DNA of 33,271 nucleotides from Gemmobacter sp. (GCA_030834485.1 JAUREX010000006.1:1-33271); one strand, 5' to 3'. Positions 9,134-17,584 are shown, counted from the stretch's first letter. Made by a program: numbers and translations. The notes: generated by a model not told the origin, from the letters alone.

Positions 9134-10441
9134 ATGAACGCCCCCCAGAACGCCCAGCACCGCGACGCCGGATTCTTTTCCGAGACCCTCGCGAGCCGCG
9201 ACCCCGCGCTTGCCGCCGCCATGTCCGCCGAGCTTGGCCGCCAGCGCGACGAGATCGAGCTGATCGCCTCGGAAAACATCGTCAGCCGCGCCGTGATGGA
9301 GGCCCAGGGCGGGGTGATGACGAACAAATATGCCGAAGGATACCCCGGCAAGCGCTATTACGGCGGCTGCCAGCATGTCGACGTGGCCGAGAACCTCGCG
9401 ATCGAGCGTGCCTGCGCGCTCTATGATTGCGGTTTCGCCAATGTGCAGCCCAATTCGGGCAGCCAGGCCAACCAGGCGGTGTTCCTCGCGCTGCTCAAGC
9501 CGGGCGATACCTTCCTCGCGATGGACCTCTCGGCGGGCGGGCATCTGACGCATGGGGCCAAGCCCAATGTCTCGGGCAAATGGTTCAACCCGGTCCATTA
9601 CGGCGTGCGCGCGCAGGACCAGCAGCTTGACTATGACGCGATGGAGGCGCTCGCGCGCGAGCATCGCCCCAAGCTCATCATCGCGGGCGGCTCGGCCATT
9701 CCGCGCATCATCGACTTCGCCCGCTTCCGCGCCGTCGCCGATGAGATCGGGGCCTATTTCATGGTCGACATGGCGCATTTCGCGGGGCTGATCGCGGCGG
9801 GGCTCTATCCCAACCCGCTCGAATACGCCCATGTCGCGACGACGACGACGCACAAGACGCTGCGCGGTCCGCGCGGCGGCATGATCCTGACGCGCGATGA
9901 GGCGCTGGCGAAGAAGTTCAATTCGGCGGTCTTTCCGGGCATGCAGGGCGGGCCGCTCATGCATGTGATCGCGGCCAAGGCGGTCGCCTTCGGCGAGGCG
10001 CTGCGGCCCGAGTTCAAGACCTATCAGGCGCAGGTCATCCGCAACGCGCAGGCGCTCGCGGATCAGCTGATGAAGGGCGGCCTCGACATCGTGACGGGCG
10101 GGACCGACACGCATGTGATGCTCGTCGATCTGCGGCCCAAGGGCGTCAAGGGCAACGCGACCGAAAAGGCGCTCGGCCGCGCGCATATCACCTGCAACAA
10201 GAACGGCATCCCCTTCGACCCGGAATCGCCCACCATCACCTCGGGCGTGCGCCTCGGCACGCCTGCGGGCACGACGCGCGGCTTTGGCGAGGCCGAATTC
10301 CGCCAGATCGCGGACTGGATCGTGCGCGTGGTCGATGGCCTTGCCGCGAACGGCGAGGATGGCAACGGCGCGGTCGAGGCGGCGGTGCGCGCCGAGGTGC
10401 AGGCCATGTGCGACCGCTTCCCGATCTATCCGGGGCTCTGA
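9134..10441 (+). CDS. glyA: Serine hydroxymethyltransferase, 435 aa
   Basis: GlyA converts serine and tetrahydrofolate to glycine and 5,10-methylene-THF. The family blocks are intact: [11 protein letters not shown] (residues 41-51), [17 protein letters not shown] (63-79), and the PLP site [16 protein letters not shown] with Lys241 as the Schiff-base lysine. The C-terminal [17 protein letters not shown] block is also present. ATG 9134 has AGGGAG seven bases upstream. Length is normal for bacterial SHMT. The alpha/beta hydrolase starts four bases after the stop, suggesting co-transcription. As a one-carbon donor it could feed the folate-linked demethylase domain at the left edge, but distance makes that only a metabolic remark. 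Confidence 0.97.
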   Translation: MNAPQNAQHRDAGFFSETLASRDPALAAAMSAELGRQRDEIELIASENIVSRAVMEAQGGVMTNKYAEGYPGKRYYGGCQHVDVAENLAIERACALYDCGFANVQPNSGSQANQAVFLALLKPGDTFLAMDLSAGGHLTHGAKPNVSGKWFNPVHYGVRAQDQQLDYDAMEALAREHRPKLIIAGGSAIPRIIDFARFRAVADEIGAYFMVDMAHFAGLIAAGLYPNPLEYAHVATTTTHKTLRGPRGGMILTRDEALAKKFNSAVFPGMQGGPLMHVIAAKAVAFGEALRPEFKTYQAQVIRNAQALADQLMKGGLDIVTGGTDTHVMLVDLRPKGVKGNATEKALGRAHITCNKNGIPFDPESPTITSGVRLGTPAGTTRGFGEAEFRQIADWIVRVVDGLAANGEDGNGAVEAAVRAEVQAMCDRFPIYPGL

Positions 10442-10445
10442 GCGG

Positions 10446-11264
10446 GTGCTGGCGGCGACCGTCCACGGGGAGGATGAGGGGGGGCGCCCCCTCGTCATCG
10501 CGCATGGGCTTTATGGGGCGGGGCGCAACTGGGGCGCCATCGCCAAGCGGCTCGCGCAGGACGGCCGGCGCGTCATCTGCCCCGACATGCGCAACCATGG
10601 CGCCTCGCCCTGGGATGGCGTGCACGACTATCCCGCGATGGCCGCCGATCTGGCCGGGCTGATCGCGTCCGAGGCGGGGGGCGTGGCCGATGTGCTCGGC
10701 CATTCGATGGGGGGCAAGGCGGCGATGGCGCTCGCGCTACTCCATCCGGGGCGGGTCGGGCGCCTCATCGTCGCCGACATCGCCCCCATCGCCTATGGCC
10801 ATGCGGGCGCGCAGCGCGCGATCGTCGCAGCACTTGGTGCCCTCGATCTCGCGGGCGTCGCGACCCGGGCCGAGGCCGACCGCCGGCTTCAGCCCGCGAT
10901 CCCCGACGCGGGCCTGCGGGCCTTTCTGCTCATGTCGCTCGAGATCGGCCCGCAGGGCGCGCGCTGGCGGTTGAATCTCGAGGTTCTGGCGGCGCGGATG
11001 GACCAGATCACCGGCTGGCCCGACCTGCCCGGACGGTTCGAGGGGCCCACGCTCTTTCTGACCGGGGCGCTTTCGGCCTATGTGCGCCCCGAGCACCACG
11101 GCGCGATCCGCGCGCTGTTTCCCGCGGCCGAGTTCGCGACGCTCGAGGGCGCGGGGCATTGGCTGCACGCCGACCGCCCGGCCGAATTCATCGCGGCGGT
11201 CTCGGGCTGGCTCGGCCGACCCGAGCCTCAGGAGGCATCCTCCCACCGCCCCGCGATCGCCTGA
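10446..11264 (+). CDS. Alpha/beta fold hydrolase (YbfF-like esterase), 272 aa
   Basis: The protein is a predicted cytoplasmic serine hydrolase. It has the oxyanion segment HGLYGAGRNWG (~residues 19-29), RNHGASPW, the nucleophile elbow GHSMGG (~84-89), and a C-terminal GAGHWLHADRP carrying the catalytic His. The pattern resembles the short-chain acyl esterase YbfF. The start is inferred as GTG 10446, four bases after the glyA stop, because homologous sequence begins there and no ATG precedes the HGLYG block in frame. Its 3' end overlaps the damaged convergent gene (11228-11264) by 37 bp. Confidence 0.82.
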   Translation: MLAATVHGEDEGGRPLVIAHGLYGAGRNWGAIAKRLAQDGRRVICPDMRNHGASPWDGVHDYPAMAADLAGLIASEAGGVADVLGHSMGGKAAMALALLHPGRVGRLIVADIAPIAYGHAGAQRAIVAALGALDLAGVATRAEADRRLQPAIPDAGLRAFLLMSLEIGPQGARWRLNLEVLAARMDQITGWPDLPGRFEGPTLFLTGALSAYVRPEHHGAIRALFPAAEFATLEGAGHWLHADRPAEFIAAVSGWLGRPEPQEASSHRPAIA

Positions 11265-11600
11265 TCGGCGGTCCGCATCAGCCGCGCCCAGGTCGCGGCC
11301 AGCGCGGTCGCGTTCCCGGCATCGAGGCAGGCCGCGACATCGTCCGCGACCCGCGCGATCACCGGCAGGCCCAGATGCTCGCCGATCCGGCGCAGGCGGC
11401 GCAGGTTGCGCGAAAAGCCCTGCAGGTCGCGCCCGGCATATTGCGCCGAAAGCTCGCCCCTGACGACGCAGAGCTCGTTCATCGCGCTCGACCAGCGCCT
11501 GCACCTCATCCCCCCCCAGTTGCGCATAAAGAACCTCGATCCGCGAGGAATCGAGCAAGACCCGCTCATGCGGCATGAGCCGCAGCACTTCGGCTGGCAT
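11228..11600 (-). pseudogene. Conserved Rhodobacterales-type hypothetical, frameshifted near 11481-11487
   Basis: Reading from ATG 11600 gives MPAEVLRLMPHERVLLDSSR followed by IEVLYAQLGGDEVQALVER, then the frame goes wrong. The plausible continuation AMNELCVVRGELSAQYAGRD, ending WARLMRTADQAIAGRWEDAS, is in another frame and stops at TGA 11230-11228. The total of 373 nt is one more than a multiple of three. Two missing bases (GC) in a GCGCG run at the junction would rejoin the halves as LVERAMNELC. From memory, an intact ~125-residue protein with this joined pattern is common in the order, near carbonic anhydrase genes; it has no assigned function. The helical C-terminal half (RNLRRLRRIGEHLGL) is vaguely Hpt-like. 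A run of eight C at 11510-11517 is a second place to suspect. Confidence 0.6.
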
Positions 11601-11737
11601 GACAATCCCCAGACACCACTTCACCCGATGCCGAGCATGCCGGGGCGCGGTGAAGAATTGGTTGTGCGCCGGATTGAAGCGGGCGGAAAATTCGGTCAAA
11701 TGCAAGATGCTGCGCATCGGCGCAGGGGAGGCCTTGC

Positions 11738-12391
11738 ATGATCCCGGGCATCCGACCCCTGCCGGGGTTCCTGGTCCAGCGTTTCCACGGCTGGCGCGCC
11801 ACGACCTGGCGCGAGAACAAGGCATGGTATCGCCGCCTCGCGCAGGACGGGCAGCATCCGCGCACCATGGTGATCTCGTGCTGCGACAGCCGGGTGCATG
11901 TGACCTCGATCTTCGGGGCAGATGAGGGCGAATTTTTCATTCACCGCAATATCGCGAGCCTCGTGCCCCCCTTCAACCCGGACGGCGAATATCACGGCAC
12001 CTCGGCCGCGATCGAATACGCGGTGACGACGCTGCGGGTCGCGCATGTGGTGGTGCTCGGCCACGCCAATTGCGGCGGGGTGCGCGGCTGCCACGACATG
12101 TGCCAGGGCCACGCCCCCGAGCTTTAGGCCGCAACGAGCTTCGTCGGCCGCTGGATGGCGATGCTGCGCCCCGCCTGGACCGAGGTCGCCGGGATCGCCG
12201 AAGAGACATCGCGGGTGCACGCGCTCGAAAAGGCGGCGGTCGTGCTGTCGCTGCGCAACCTGCTGACATTTCCCTTCGTGGCGAAGGCGGTCGAGGCCGA
12301 AGAGATGACGCTCCACGGCCTCTGGACCTCGATGGGCGAGGGAAGCCTCGAGGTCTACGATCCCGAGACGGGCGGGTTCGTGGCGCTCTGA
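11738..12391 (+). pseudogene. Beta-carbonic anhydrase interrupted by an in-frame amber codon at 12125-12127
   Basis: Beta-carbonic anhydrases interconvert CO2 and bicarbonate. ATG 11738 follows AGGGGAGG (11724-11731). The zinc ligands are visible: Cys49 in SCCDSR with the Asp50/Arg52 dyad, then His109 and Cys112 in GHANCGG. After HAPEL the frame meets TAG. The same frame then continues without a gap through AATSFVGRWMAMLRPAW to GSLEVYDPETGGF and TGA at 12391. The joined length of 217 residues is normal for this class. The stop is a single-codon nonsense change (CAG or GAG to TAG). The 129-residue product keeps all active-site residues but loses the C-terminal helices. A reinitiation start at 12155 looks fortuitous. 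Sequence error or a true null allele are both possible. Confidence 0.85.
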
Positions 12392-13041
12392 ACCGGGGCA
12401 AAGCGCGCCGCGAGATCGGCCGCGATCGCGCGGTCGGTCGCATCCTCGGGCCCCCGCGCCCAGGGGCGGAAGCGCGCCCGGAACGCCGCGATCAGGGCAT
12501 CCGCCGGCGCCGGGGGATAGCCAAAGCGCGCGAGGCTCTGGCCGAGCGGCGGGCCATCCGTGGCCGCGGGCTCGGCCCAGACCGCATGGCCCGCACGCGC
12601 CAGCGCGCGCCAGTCGAAGCGGGGGCCCGGATCGGCCTTGCGCGTCGGCGCAAGGTCGGCGTGCCCGATCACGCCCTGCGGCGCGATCGCGTGGCGCGCG
12701 CGCAGATCGCCCACAAGCGCGCAGAGCGCCGCGATCTGGGGCTGCGGATAGGGATGATCGCCCCGGTTCTGCAACTCGATCCCGATCGAGGCCGAGTTCA
12801 CATCCGCGCACCCCGCCCAGGCGCCCGCCCCCGCATGCCAGGCGCGCGCCTCTTCGGGCACGAGCGACCAGAGCGTGCCGTCAAGGTCGATGAGGTAATG
12901 CGCCGACACCTCGGTCGCCGGGTCGCAGAGCCGCGCAAGCGCGTCGGCCGCACTCGGCATCGCGGTGTAGTGGAGCACGATCAGATGCGGCGCGACACCG
13001 CCGCGCCGGGGGCCGAAATTGGGCGAAGGGCAGGCCCGCAT
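12355..13041 (-). CDS. N-acetylmuramoyl-L-alanine amidase, AmpD-like, 228 aa
   Basis: The protein is an amidase_2 zinc enzyme that cleaves the muramyl-peptide bond, in the AmpD group acting on recycled 1,6-anhydro muropeptides. Zinc ligands fit H24 (VLHYTAM), H127 (GHADLAP) and D137 (RKADPGPRFDW). The AWHAG and IGIELQNRGDHP blocks are typical. No signal peptide is seen, in line with a cytosolic AmpD-type role. ATG 13041 (MRACPSPNFGPRRGG) agrees with the common N-terminus PSPNFGPR. It is 10 bp downstream of the lipoprotein gene on the same strand. Its 3' end overlaps the carbonic anhydrase tail by 37 bp, convergently. Confidence 0.88.
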   Translation of the reverse strand: MRACPSPNFGPRRGGVAPHLIVLHYTAMPSAADALARLCDPATEVSAHYLIDLDGTLWSLVPEEARAWHAGAGAWAGCADVNSASIGIELQNRGDHPYPQPQIAALCALVGDLRARHAIAPQGVIGHADLAPTRKADPGPRFDWRALARAGHAVWAEPAATDGPPLGQSLARFGYPPAPADALIAAFRARFRPWARGPEDATDRAIAADLAARFAPVQSATNPPVSGS

Positions 13042-13051
13042 CGGGCGGGCG

Positions 13052-13537
13052 TCAGCGCAGCGCGAGGCGGAAGGGGCGCGGATCCCAGCCGCAGGCAAAG
13101 CCGTCGCCGTCGGGGTCGATGCCGAGGCGGTCGCGCTCGGGCCCGCCGGCCTTGAGGAACGCCTCCTGCGCGAGGTCGGGTGCGGGATAGCGCCCGCAGG
13201 CGCGCGCATAGCTCTGGAGGCGGATATCGCTGCGCTTCCAGCGCTGCTGGCCCGGCTGGTGGCGGGTCTGGAGCGCGAAGTCGATGATGATCGGCCGCTC
13301 CACCCCGGCGGTGTCGGGCAGCGCGGTGGGCGGGATGAAGACATATTGCTGACGCTGCGCCGCGAGGCGCTCGCGGTCGCTCTCGATCGTCTCGCGCGCG
13401 GCGACGGCGTTGAAATCCTGCTCGTCCGAGATGCCGGCCTTGCCGGCCTCGGCGGCGGCTGCGGCCTCATCGACGGGCGGCTCGGCACAGCCCGCAAGCG
13501 CGAGGGCGAGGACAATCAGGGCAAGCGGGCGCATCAT
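13052..13537 (-). CDS. Small lipoprotein with an Excalibur-like calcium motif, 161 aa
   Basis: The protein starts with a lipoprotein signal (MMRPLALIVLALALAGC), with the LAGC lipobox placing the acylated Cys at residue 17. An Ala/Glu-rich linker follows, then a middle region with RERLAAQRQQYVFIPP. The C-terminal YARACGRYPAPD segment leads to DPDGDGFACGWDP, a DxDxDGxxC loop like the Excalibur domain of extracellular calcium-binding proteins. ATG 13537 has GGAGG nine bases upstream; the adjacent ATG at 13534 is the other option. It is probably a periplasmic or outer-membrane anchored protein. Function is unknown; linkage to the amidase suggests an envelope role. Confidence 0.78.
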   Translation of the reverse strand: MMRPLALIVLALALAGCAEPPVDEAAAAAEAGKAGISDEQDFNAVAARETIESDRERLAAQRQQYVFIPPTALPDTAGVERPIIIDFALQTRHQPGQQRWKRSDIRLQSYARACGRYPAPDLAQEAFLKAGGPERDRLGIDPDGDGFACGWDPRPFRLALR

Positions 13538-13565
13538 GGATCGAAACCTCCGGGCCGAAGCCGCC

Positions 13566-15044
13566 CTACCACCATCTCGCGGGCTTGGCCACGAAACCCG
13601 CCGCCTTTTCCAGCACATGCGCGTGAGCGAGAAGCCCCGCCTCATCCCACGGCCGGCCGATCAGTTGCAGCCCGAGCGGCAGCCCCTGCGCGTCGAGCCC
13701 GACCGGCACCGCAATGCCGGGAAGCCCCGCGAGGTTCACCGTCACGGTGAACACGTCGTTGAGATACATCGCCACCGGATCGGCCGAGGCCTGCGCGCCC
13801 AGCTCGAACGCGGCCGACGGCGTCGCGGGCGTCAGGATCGCGTCGATCCCCTCGGCAAAGGCGGTCTCGAAGTCGCGCCGGATCAGCGCGCGCACCTTGC
13901 GGGCGCGGTTGTAATAGGCGTCATAGAACCCCGCCGAGAGGACATAGGTCCCGATCATGATGCGCCGGCGCACCTCGGGGCCGAAGCCCTCGGCGCGCGT
14001 GCGCTCATACATCTCGACGATCCCCTCGCCGGGCCCGAGCGTCGCGCGGTGGCCATAGCGCACCCCATCATAGCGCGCGAGGTTCGAGGACGCCTCGGCG
14101 GGCGCGATGACGTAATAGGCGGGCAGGGCGTATTTCGTGTGCGGCAGCGAGATGTCGACGATCTCGGCGCCCGCGTCGCGCAGCATCGCCGCGCCCTCGG
14201 ACCAGAGCCGCTCGATCTCGGCGGGCATGCCGTCCATGCGGTATTCGCGCGGGATGCCGATGCGCCGGCCGCGGATGTCGCCCGTGAGTGCCGCCTCGAA
14301 ATCGGGCACGGGCAGCGCGGCCGAGGTCGCATCCTTCGCATCCTCGCCCGCGATTGCCTGCAGGAAGATCGCGGCGTCGCGCACCGTCTTGGTCATCGGC
14401 CCCGCCTGATCGAGCGATGAGGCGAAGGCCACGATCCCCCAGCGCGAGACGCGCCCATAGGTGGGCTTGAGGCCGACGATCCCGGTAAACGCCGCGGGCT
14501 GGCGGATCGAGCCGCCCGTGTCCGTCCCAGTCGCGGCAAGGCAGAGGTCCGCCGCCACCGCCGCCGCCGACCCGCCCGACGATCCGCCCGGCGTCAGCCG
14601 CCGGTCGTCGACCTTCCAGGGGTTGACGGCGGGGCCGTAGCACGAGGTCTCGTTCGACGAACCCATCGCGAATTCGTCCATGTTGAGCTTGCCGAGCATG
14701 ACGGCGCCGGCCTCGAAAAGCCGCGCGGTCACGGTCGATTCATACTCGGGCCGAAACCCCCCGAGGATGTTCGAGGCCGCCTGCGAGGCGACGCCCCGCG
14801 TGCAGAAGAGGTCCTTGATCCCGACCGGGATCCCGCACATCGCCGGCGCCTCGCCCGCCGCAAGGCGCGCATCCGCCGCCCGCGCCTGATCGAGCGCGAT
14901 GTCGGGCGTGCGATGGACAAAGGCGCCGAGTTCGTCCGAGGTATCGATCGCGGCCAGGCACGACATGGTCAGATCGCGCGCGGAGATCTCGCGCCGGCGC
15001 AAGAGGTCGCGCGCCTCGGCGATCGAGAGGGTGTTGAGGGTCAT
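13566..15044 (-). CDS. gatA: Aspartyl/glutamyl-tRNA amidotransferase subunit A, 492 aa
   Basis: GatA is the glutaminase/amidase subunit of GatCAB, which converts Glu-tRNA-Gln (and Asp-tRNA-Asn) to the amidated forms. The amidase-signature catalytic triad is present: Lys77 in PVGIKDLF, the cis-Ser in [10 protein letters not shown] (S155/S156), and nucleophile Ser179 in [11 protein letters not shown]. Length is normal. The start overlaps the gatC stop (ATGA, 15044-15041). gatB is not in the window, so it lies elsewhere, as often in this group. Confidence 0.97.
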   Translation of the reverse strand: MTLNTLSIAEARDLLRRREISARDLTMSCLAAIDTSDELGAFVHRTPDIALDQARAADARLAAGEAPAMCGIPVGIKDLFCTRGVASQAASNILGGFRPEYESTVTARLFEAGAVMLGKLNMDEFAMGSSNETSCYGPAVNPWKVDDRRLTPGGSSGGSAAAVAADLCLAATGTDTGGSIRQPAAFTGIVGLKPTYGRVSRWGIVAFASSLDQAGPMTKTVRDAAIFLQAIAGEDAKDATSAALPVPDFEAALTGDIRGRRIGIPREYRMDGMPAEIERLWSEGAAMLRDAGAEIVDISLPHTKYALPAYYVIAPAEASSNLARYDGVRYGHRATLGPGEGIVEMYERTRAEGFGPEVRRRIMIGTYVLSAGFYDAYYNRARKVRALIRRDFETAFAEGIDAILTPATPSAAFELGAQASADPVAMYLNDVFTVTVNLAGLPGIAVPVGLDAQGLPLGLQLIGRPWDEAGLLAHAHVLEKAAGFVAKPARWW

Positions 15045-15328
15045 TCGACCACCTTCGGCACCGCGAAGAACCCCTCGCGCTGGTCGGGCGCGTTCGCGAG
15101 GATGCGCGCGGCCATCCCGCCCTCGGTCACCCGATCCTCGCGCAGTCTGAGCAGCATGGGCGTGACCGACGTCATCGGCTCGACGCCCGCGACATCGACC
15201 TCGTTCAACTGCTCCATGAAGCTCAGGATCCCCGAGAGTTCGCGGGCAAGCGCGGGGAGGTCTGCCTCCTCGACCCGGATTCGGGCGAGGCGGGCGACCT
15301 TGCGGGCGGTCTCGGGCGTGATCGACAT
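15041..15328 (-). CDS. gatC: Aspartyl/glutamyl-tRNA amidotransferase subunit C, 95 aa
   Basis: GatC is the small belt-like subunit that stabilises GatA on GatB. The protein begins [17 protein letters not shown], the usual GatC N-terminal helix, continues with [16 protein letters not shown] and [10 protein letters not shown], and ends [17 protein letters not shown], the conserved tail. ATG 15328 is chosen because upstream in-frame codons do not fit the family. It is translationally coupled to gatA. Confidence 0.95.
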   Translation of the reverse strand: MSITPETARKVARLARIRVEEADLPALARELSGILSFMEQLNEVDVAGVEPMTSVTPMLLRLREDRVTEGGMAARILANAPDQREGFFAVPKVVE

Positions 15329-15344
15329 GGCAACTCCGGCGTCA

Positions 15345-15370
15345 GGCCGGGGCGGTTTACCCCCCCGGCC
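15345..15370 (-). terminator. Stem-loop downstream of the puc operon
   Basis: Arms 15345-15355 and 15360-15370 form 10 of 11 G-C pairs around a 4-nt loop (TAAA in the transcript). It sits between the stop of the 205-residue puc-linked gene (15396) and gatC (15328). There is no following U-run, so it is either an unconventional terminator or an mRNA 3' stabiliser. A stop point is expected here because antenna and tRNA-amidation genes are unlikely to share expression. Confidence 0.4.
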
Positions 15371-15395
15371 CGCGCGCTGCAAGCGCCGAGGACGC

Positions 15396-16013
15396 TCAGT
15401 TCTTGTGCGCGACCGTCCGCCAGAGGCCTTCGGTGATGAGCCGCCCGCCCGCGATGGCCGAATTGGCCCTGCGGCCGCGCGTCAGCAGCGGAAAGGGCAG
15501 GAACTTCGTCGACATGTAGCCGCCGCCGCGCATCGCCGAGTCGGCCCGCCGCCCCCGCGACAGGAGCGGGATGCCGAAGGCGTTCGAGATCAGCCCGCGC
15601 GCGAGATCGGCGCCCGGGATCATGTCCATGCTGAAGAAGCGCGGATGATCGGTCAGCACGCTGAGGTAGAGGTCCGAGCGGGCCGCCTCGGAGACATAGG
15701 CGTTCTCATCCGCGACGCCCGAGCGCAGCGGGTCGTGCGCATCGACGATCTGCATCGCGAGGCGCGCCGCCCCGATCGGGTTGAAGGGCGCGCGGCAGAC
15801 GACAAGCGCCTTGCCCCCGGCCGACATCTGGCCGGCATAGATCGCGGCCGAGGCCGCCGGCACGCGGGCCGCGCGGATCGCGGCCGCGGTGTCGCCCGCG
15901 CCCGCCTCGATCACATCGACGATCGCGGCCGGGAAGCCCTCGGCATGAAGCGCGTCGGCGACGGCCTGCGCCTTCGATTTGCTCGCATAGAGCCTTGAGA
16001 CGATGGTGGTCAT
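15396..16013 (-). CDS. Uncharacterised puc-operon protein with a C-terminal repeat, 205 aa
   Basis: I do not recognise a function. The N-terminal ~100 residues look like a small alpha/beta domain: MTTIVSRLYASKSKAQAVAD and GGKALVVCRAPFNPIGAARL alternate strands and helices, reminiscent of heat-induced or general-stress ferredoxin-like modules. A conserved-looking segment RSDLYLSVLTDHPRFFSMD follows (112-130). The C-terminus holds two copies, 26 residues apart, of PLL(S/T)RGRRA(D/N)SA (149-160 and 175-186), each followed by a Gly pair or triplet. There is no signal peptide or membrane helix. ATG 16013 has GGAGGA four bases upstream. It lies 75 bp after pucC on the same strand, so it is probably the last puc gene. 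The basic repeats could contact membrane lipid, pigment intermediates or RNA; that is speculation. Confidence 0.8.
   Translation of the reverse strand: MTTIVSRLYASKSKAQAVADALHAEGFPAAIVDVIEAGAGDTAAAIRAARVPAASAAIYAGQMSAGGKALVVCRAPFNPIGAARLAMQIVDAHDPLRSGVADENAYVSEAARSDLYLSVLTDHPRFFSMDMIPGADLARGLISNAFGIPLLSRGRRADSAMRGGGYMSTKFLPFPLLTRGRRANSAIAGGRLITEGLWRTVAHKN
15435..15569 (-). repeat. Two-copy 26-residue protein repeat in the puc-linked gene
   Basis: Residues 149-167 and 175-193 of the 205-residue protein share PLL-RGRRA-SA and a Gly pair/triplet. The underlying DNA is similar but not identical, so this is an old duplication under protein-level constraint. Confidence 0.65.
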
Positions 16014-16088
16014 GCTTTCCTCCGGTTCTCGGGCCCTTGGCGGGCCGCTTGGGTCTTCGAACGCGCGCGCAACGCGCATTCGCTTGTT

Positions 16089-17483
16089 CTAGCCTTGCGC
16101 GGCGCGACGTCTAGTCGCCTCGCGCATCAGCGGCAGCGCCGTCGCGAGCGCGACGAGGAGCAGGATCAGTTCGATCGCGAAGACGGCGACATAGGGGCCC
16201 TCGGCGCCATGGGCCGGGTCGGGCAGCGCGCGGATCAGATCGCGCAGGATCCCCGCGAGCGCGACCGCAAGCCCCGCCGCCGTCGCCTGCACCGCCCCCC
16301 ATGCCCCGAGCGCGAGGCCGATCTGCGCACGCGGCGCGGCCCGCATCGTGGCGGTCAGGGTCGCATGGCCGAAGATGCCCGCGCCGATCCCGACGAGGAG
16401 CACCGCGAGGATGAAGAGGCCCGTGCCCGTCCCGAAGGACGCAAGGATGATCGCGCCGAACCCCGGCAACCCGATCAGCGCCCCGAGTGCCGCGAGGCGC
16501 AGCGGAATGCCGCCCCGCCCAAGCACCCGCGCCGCGAGCGCGATGCCGATCAGTCCGCCCGCCGCCATCACCGCCGTGAGCCGCGTGGTCTGCGCGACCG
16601 ACATGCCGAGAACCTCGCCGCCATAGGGTTCGAGCAGCACATCCGCCATCCCGTAGCCCGCCGTGCCAAGCGCCACGAGCGCCAGGAGCCGCAGCGTCCC
16701 CGGCACGCGCATGAGGCCCGACCACGCCTCGGCGAATTCGGGCCGGGGCGTGGTGTCGGCGGCGCGGCGTCGGTCGCGCGGCTCCTGCTTCCAGATGGCG
16801 ACGACATTGAGCACGATGGTCGCGACCGCCGCCCCCTGCACGACGCGGATGAGGCGGCCGGGGGTGTAATCCTCAAGGAGCGCGCCGAAGATCAGCGCGC
16901 TGCCGATCATCCCGGCCAGAAGGGTCACATACATCAGCCCCACGACCCGCGGCTGGTCGGCCTCGGGCACAAGGTCGGTCGCGAGCGCAAGCCCGACCGT
17001 CTGGACCATATGCGCCCCCGCCCCGACCAGCAGGAACGCGATCGCAGCCCCGAGCGGGCCGAGCCAGAAGGGCGCATCGACAGCCTCGCCATAGCCCGAC
17101 AGCACCAGAAGCGCGAAGGGCATGATCGCGAAGCCGCCGAACTGCAGCATCGTGCCCTTCCAGATGAAGGGCACGCGCCGCCAGCCAAGCGCCGAGCGGT
17201 GCACATCCGAGCGATACCCCATGAGGGCGCGCAGGGGCGCAAACACCAGCGGCAGCGCCAGCATCACGCCGACGAGGGCGGCCGAGAGCTTCAGCTCGAC
17301 GATCATCACGCGATTGAGCGTGCCGACGAGCAGCACGAGCGACATGCCGACGCTGATCTGAAAGAGCGAGAGCCGCAGCAGACGCGCCAGCGGCAGATCG
17401 GGTGTCGCGACATCGGCGAAGGGTAGATAGCGCGGGGCCATGCGCGCCAGATTTCCGATCACATAGGCGCGGAAGTCGGCCAT
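16089..17483 (-). CDS. pucC: PucC-type BCD family MFS protein for light-harvesting complex assembly, 464 aa
   Basis: PucC/LhaA proteins are twelve-helix membrane proteins needed for assembly of antenna complexes, probably handling bacteriochlorophyll. The family marks are clear. The N-terminal amphipathic stretch ends YLPFADV. The first helix contains LFQISVGMSLVLLVGTLNRVMIVEL, and is followed by RALMGYRSDVHRSALGWRRVPFIWKG. HMVQTVGLALATDL and YGMADVLLEPYGGEVLGMSV occur further on. Twelve hydrophobic segments are visible. ATG 17483 is 101 bp after pucA, separated by a strong hairpin, so it should be expressed less than pucBA. The SD (GAAGGG) is weak, consistent with low synthesis. Confidence 0.95.
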   Translation of the reverse strand: MADFRAYVIGNLARMAPRYLPFADVATPDLPLARLLRLSLFQISVGMSLVLLVGTLNRVMIVELKLSAALVGVMLALPLVFAPLRALMGYRSDVHRSALGWRRVPFIWKGTMLQFGGFAIMPFALLVLSGYGEAVDAPFWLGPLGAAIAFLLVGAGAHMVQTVGLALATDLVPEADQPRVVGLMYVTLLAGMIGSALIFGALLEDYTPGRLIRVVQGAAVATIVLNVVAIWKQEPRDRRRAADTTPRPEFAEAWSGLMRVPGTLRLLALVALGTAGYGMADVLLEPYGGEVLGMSVAQTTRLTAVMAAGGLIGIALAARVLGRGGIPLRLAALGALIGLPGFGAIILASFGTGTGLFILAVLLVGIGAGIFGHATLTATMRAAPRAQIGLALGAWGAVQATAAGLAVALAGILRDLIRALPDPAHGAEGPYVAVFAIELILLLVALATALPLMREATRRRAAQG

Positions 17484-17542
17484 CGCACCCGAACCCTTCG
17501 CATGGGCACCCCCGACGGGCGCCGCTCGCGGGAAATGGAGAA

Positions 17543-17576
17543 CGGGCGGCCAGCGAGGGAGGTCGCCGGCCGCCCG
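17543..17576 (-). promoter_or_regulatory. Intercistronic stem-loop between pucA and pucC
   Basis: Arms 17543-17556 and 17563-17576 pair over 14 bp (13 Watson-Crick, one U-G in the RNA) around a 6-nt loop (17557-17562). It begins eight bases after the pucA stop. There is no U-tract. In puf and puc operons of Rhodobacter such hairpins protect the short antenna mRNA from 3' decay and reduce read-through, giving high antenna and low downstream expression. The role here is inferred from position. Confidence 0.8.
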
Positions 17577-17584
17577 CGTCCGCG

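Noticed and set aside
10446-11600. Overlap of convergent genes at 11228-11264 and 12355-12391 as antisense regulation
   Set aside because: Overlaps of 37 bp between convergent genes are common in compact high-GC genomes, and nothing further supports regulation.
12125-12127. Pyrrolysine or programmed amber read-through in carbonic anhydrase
   Set aside because: No pyl genes or methylamine methyltransferases are seen, and the position is not an active-site residue. A simple nonsense change or sequence error explains it better.
12155-12391. Separate small gene starting at ATG 12155
   Set aside because: It is in the same frame as the carbonic anhydrase and reads as that family's C-terminus, with no ribosome site.
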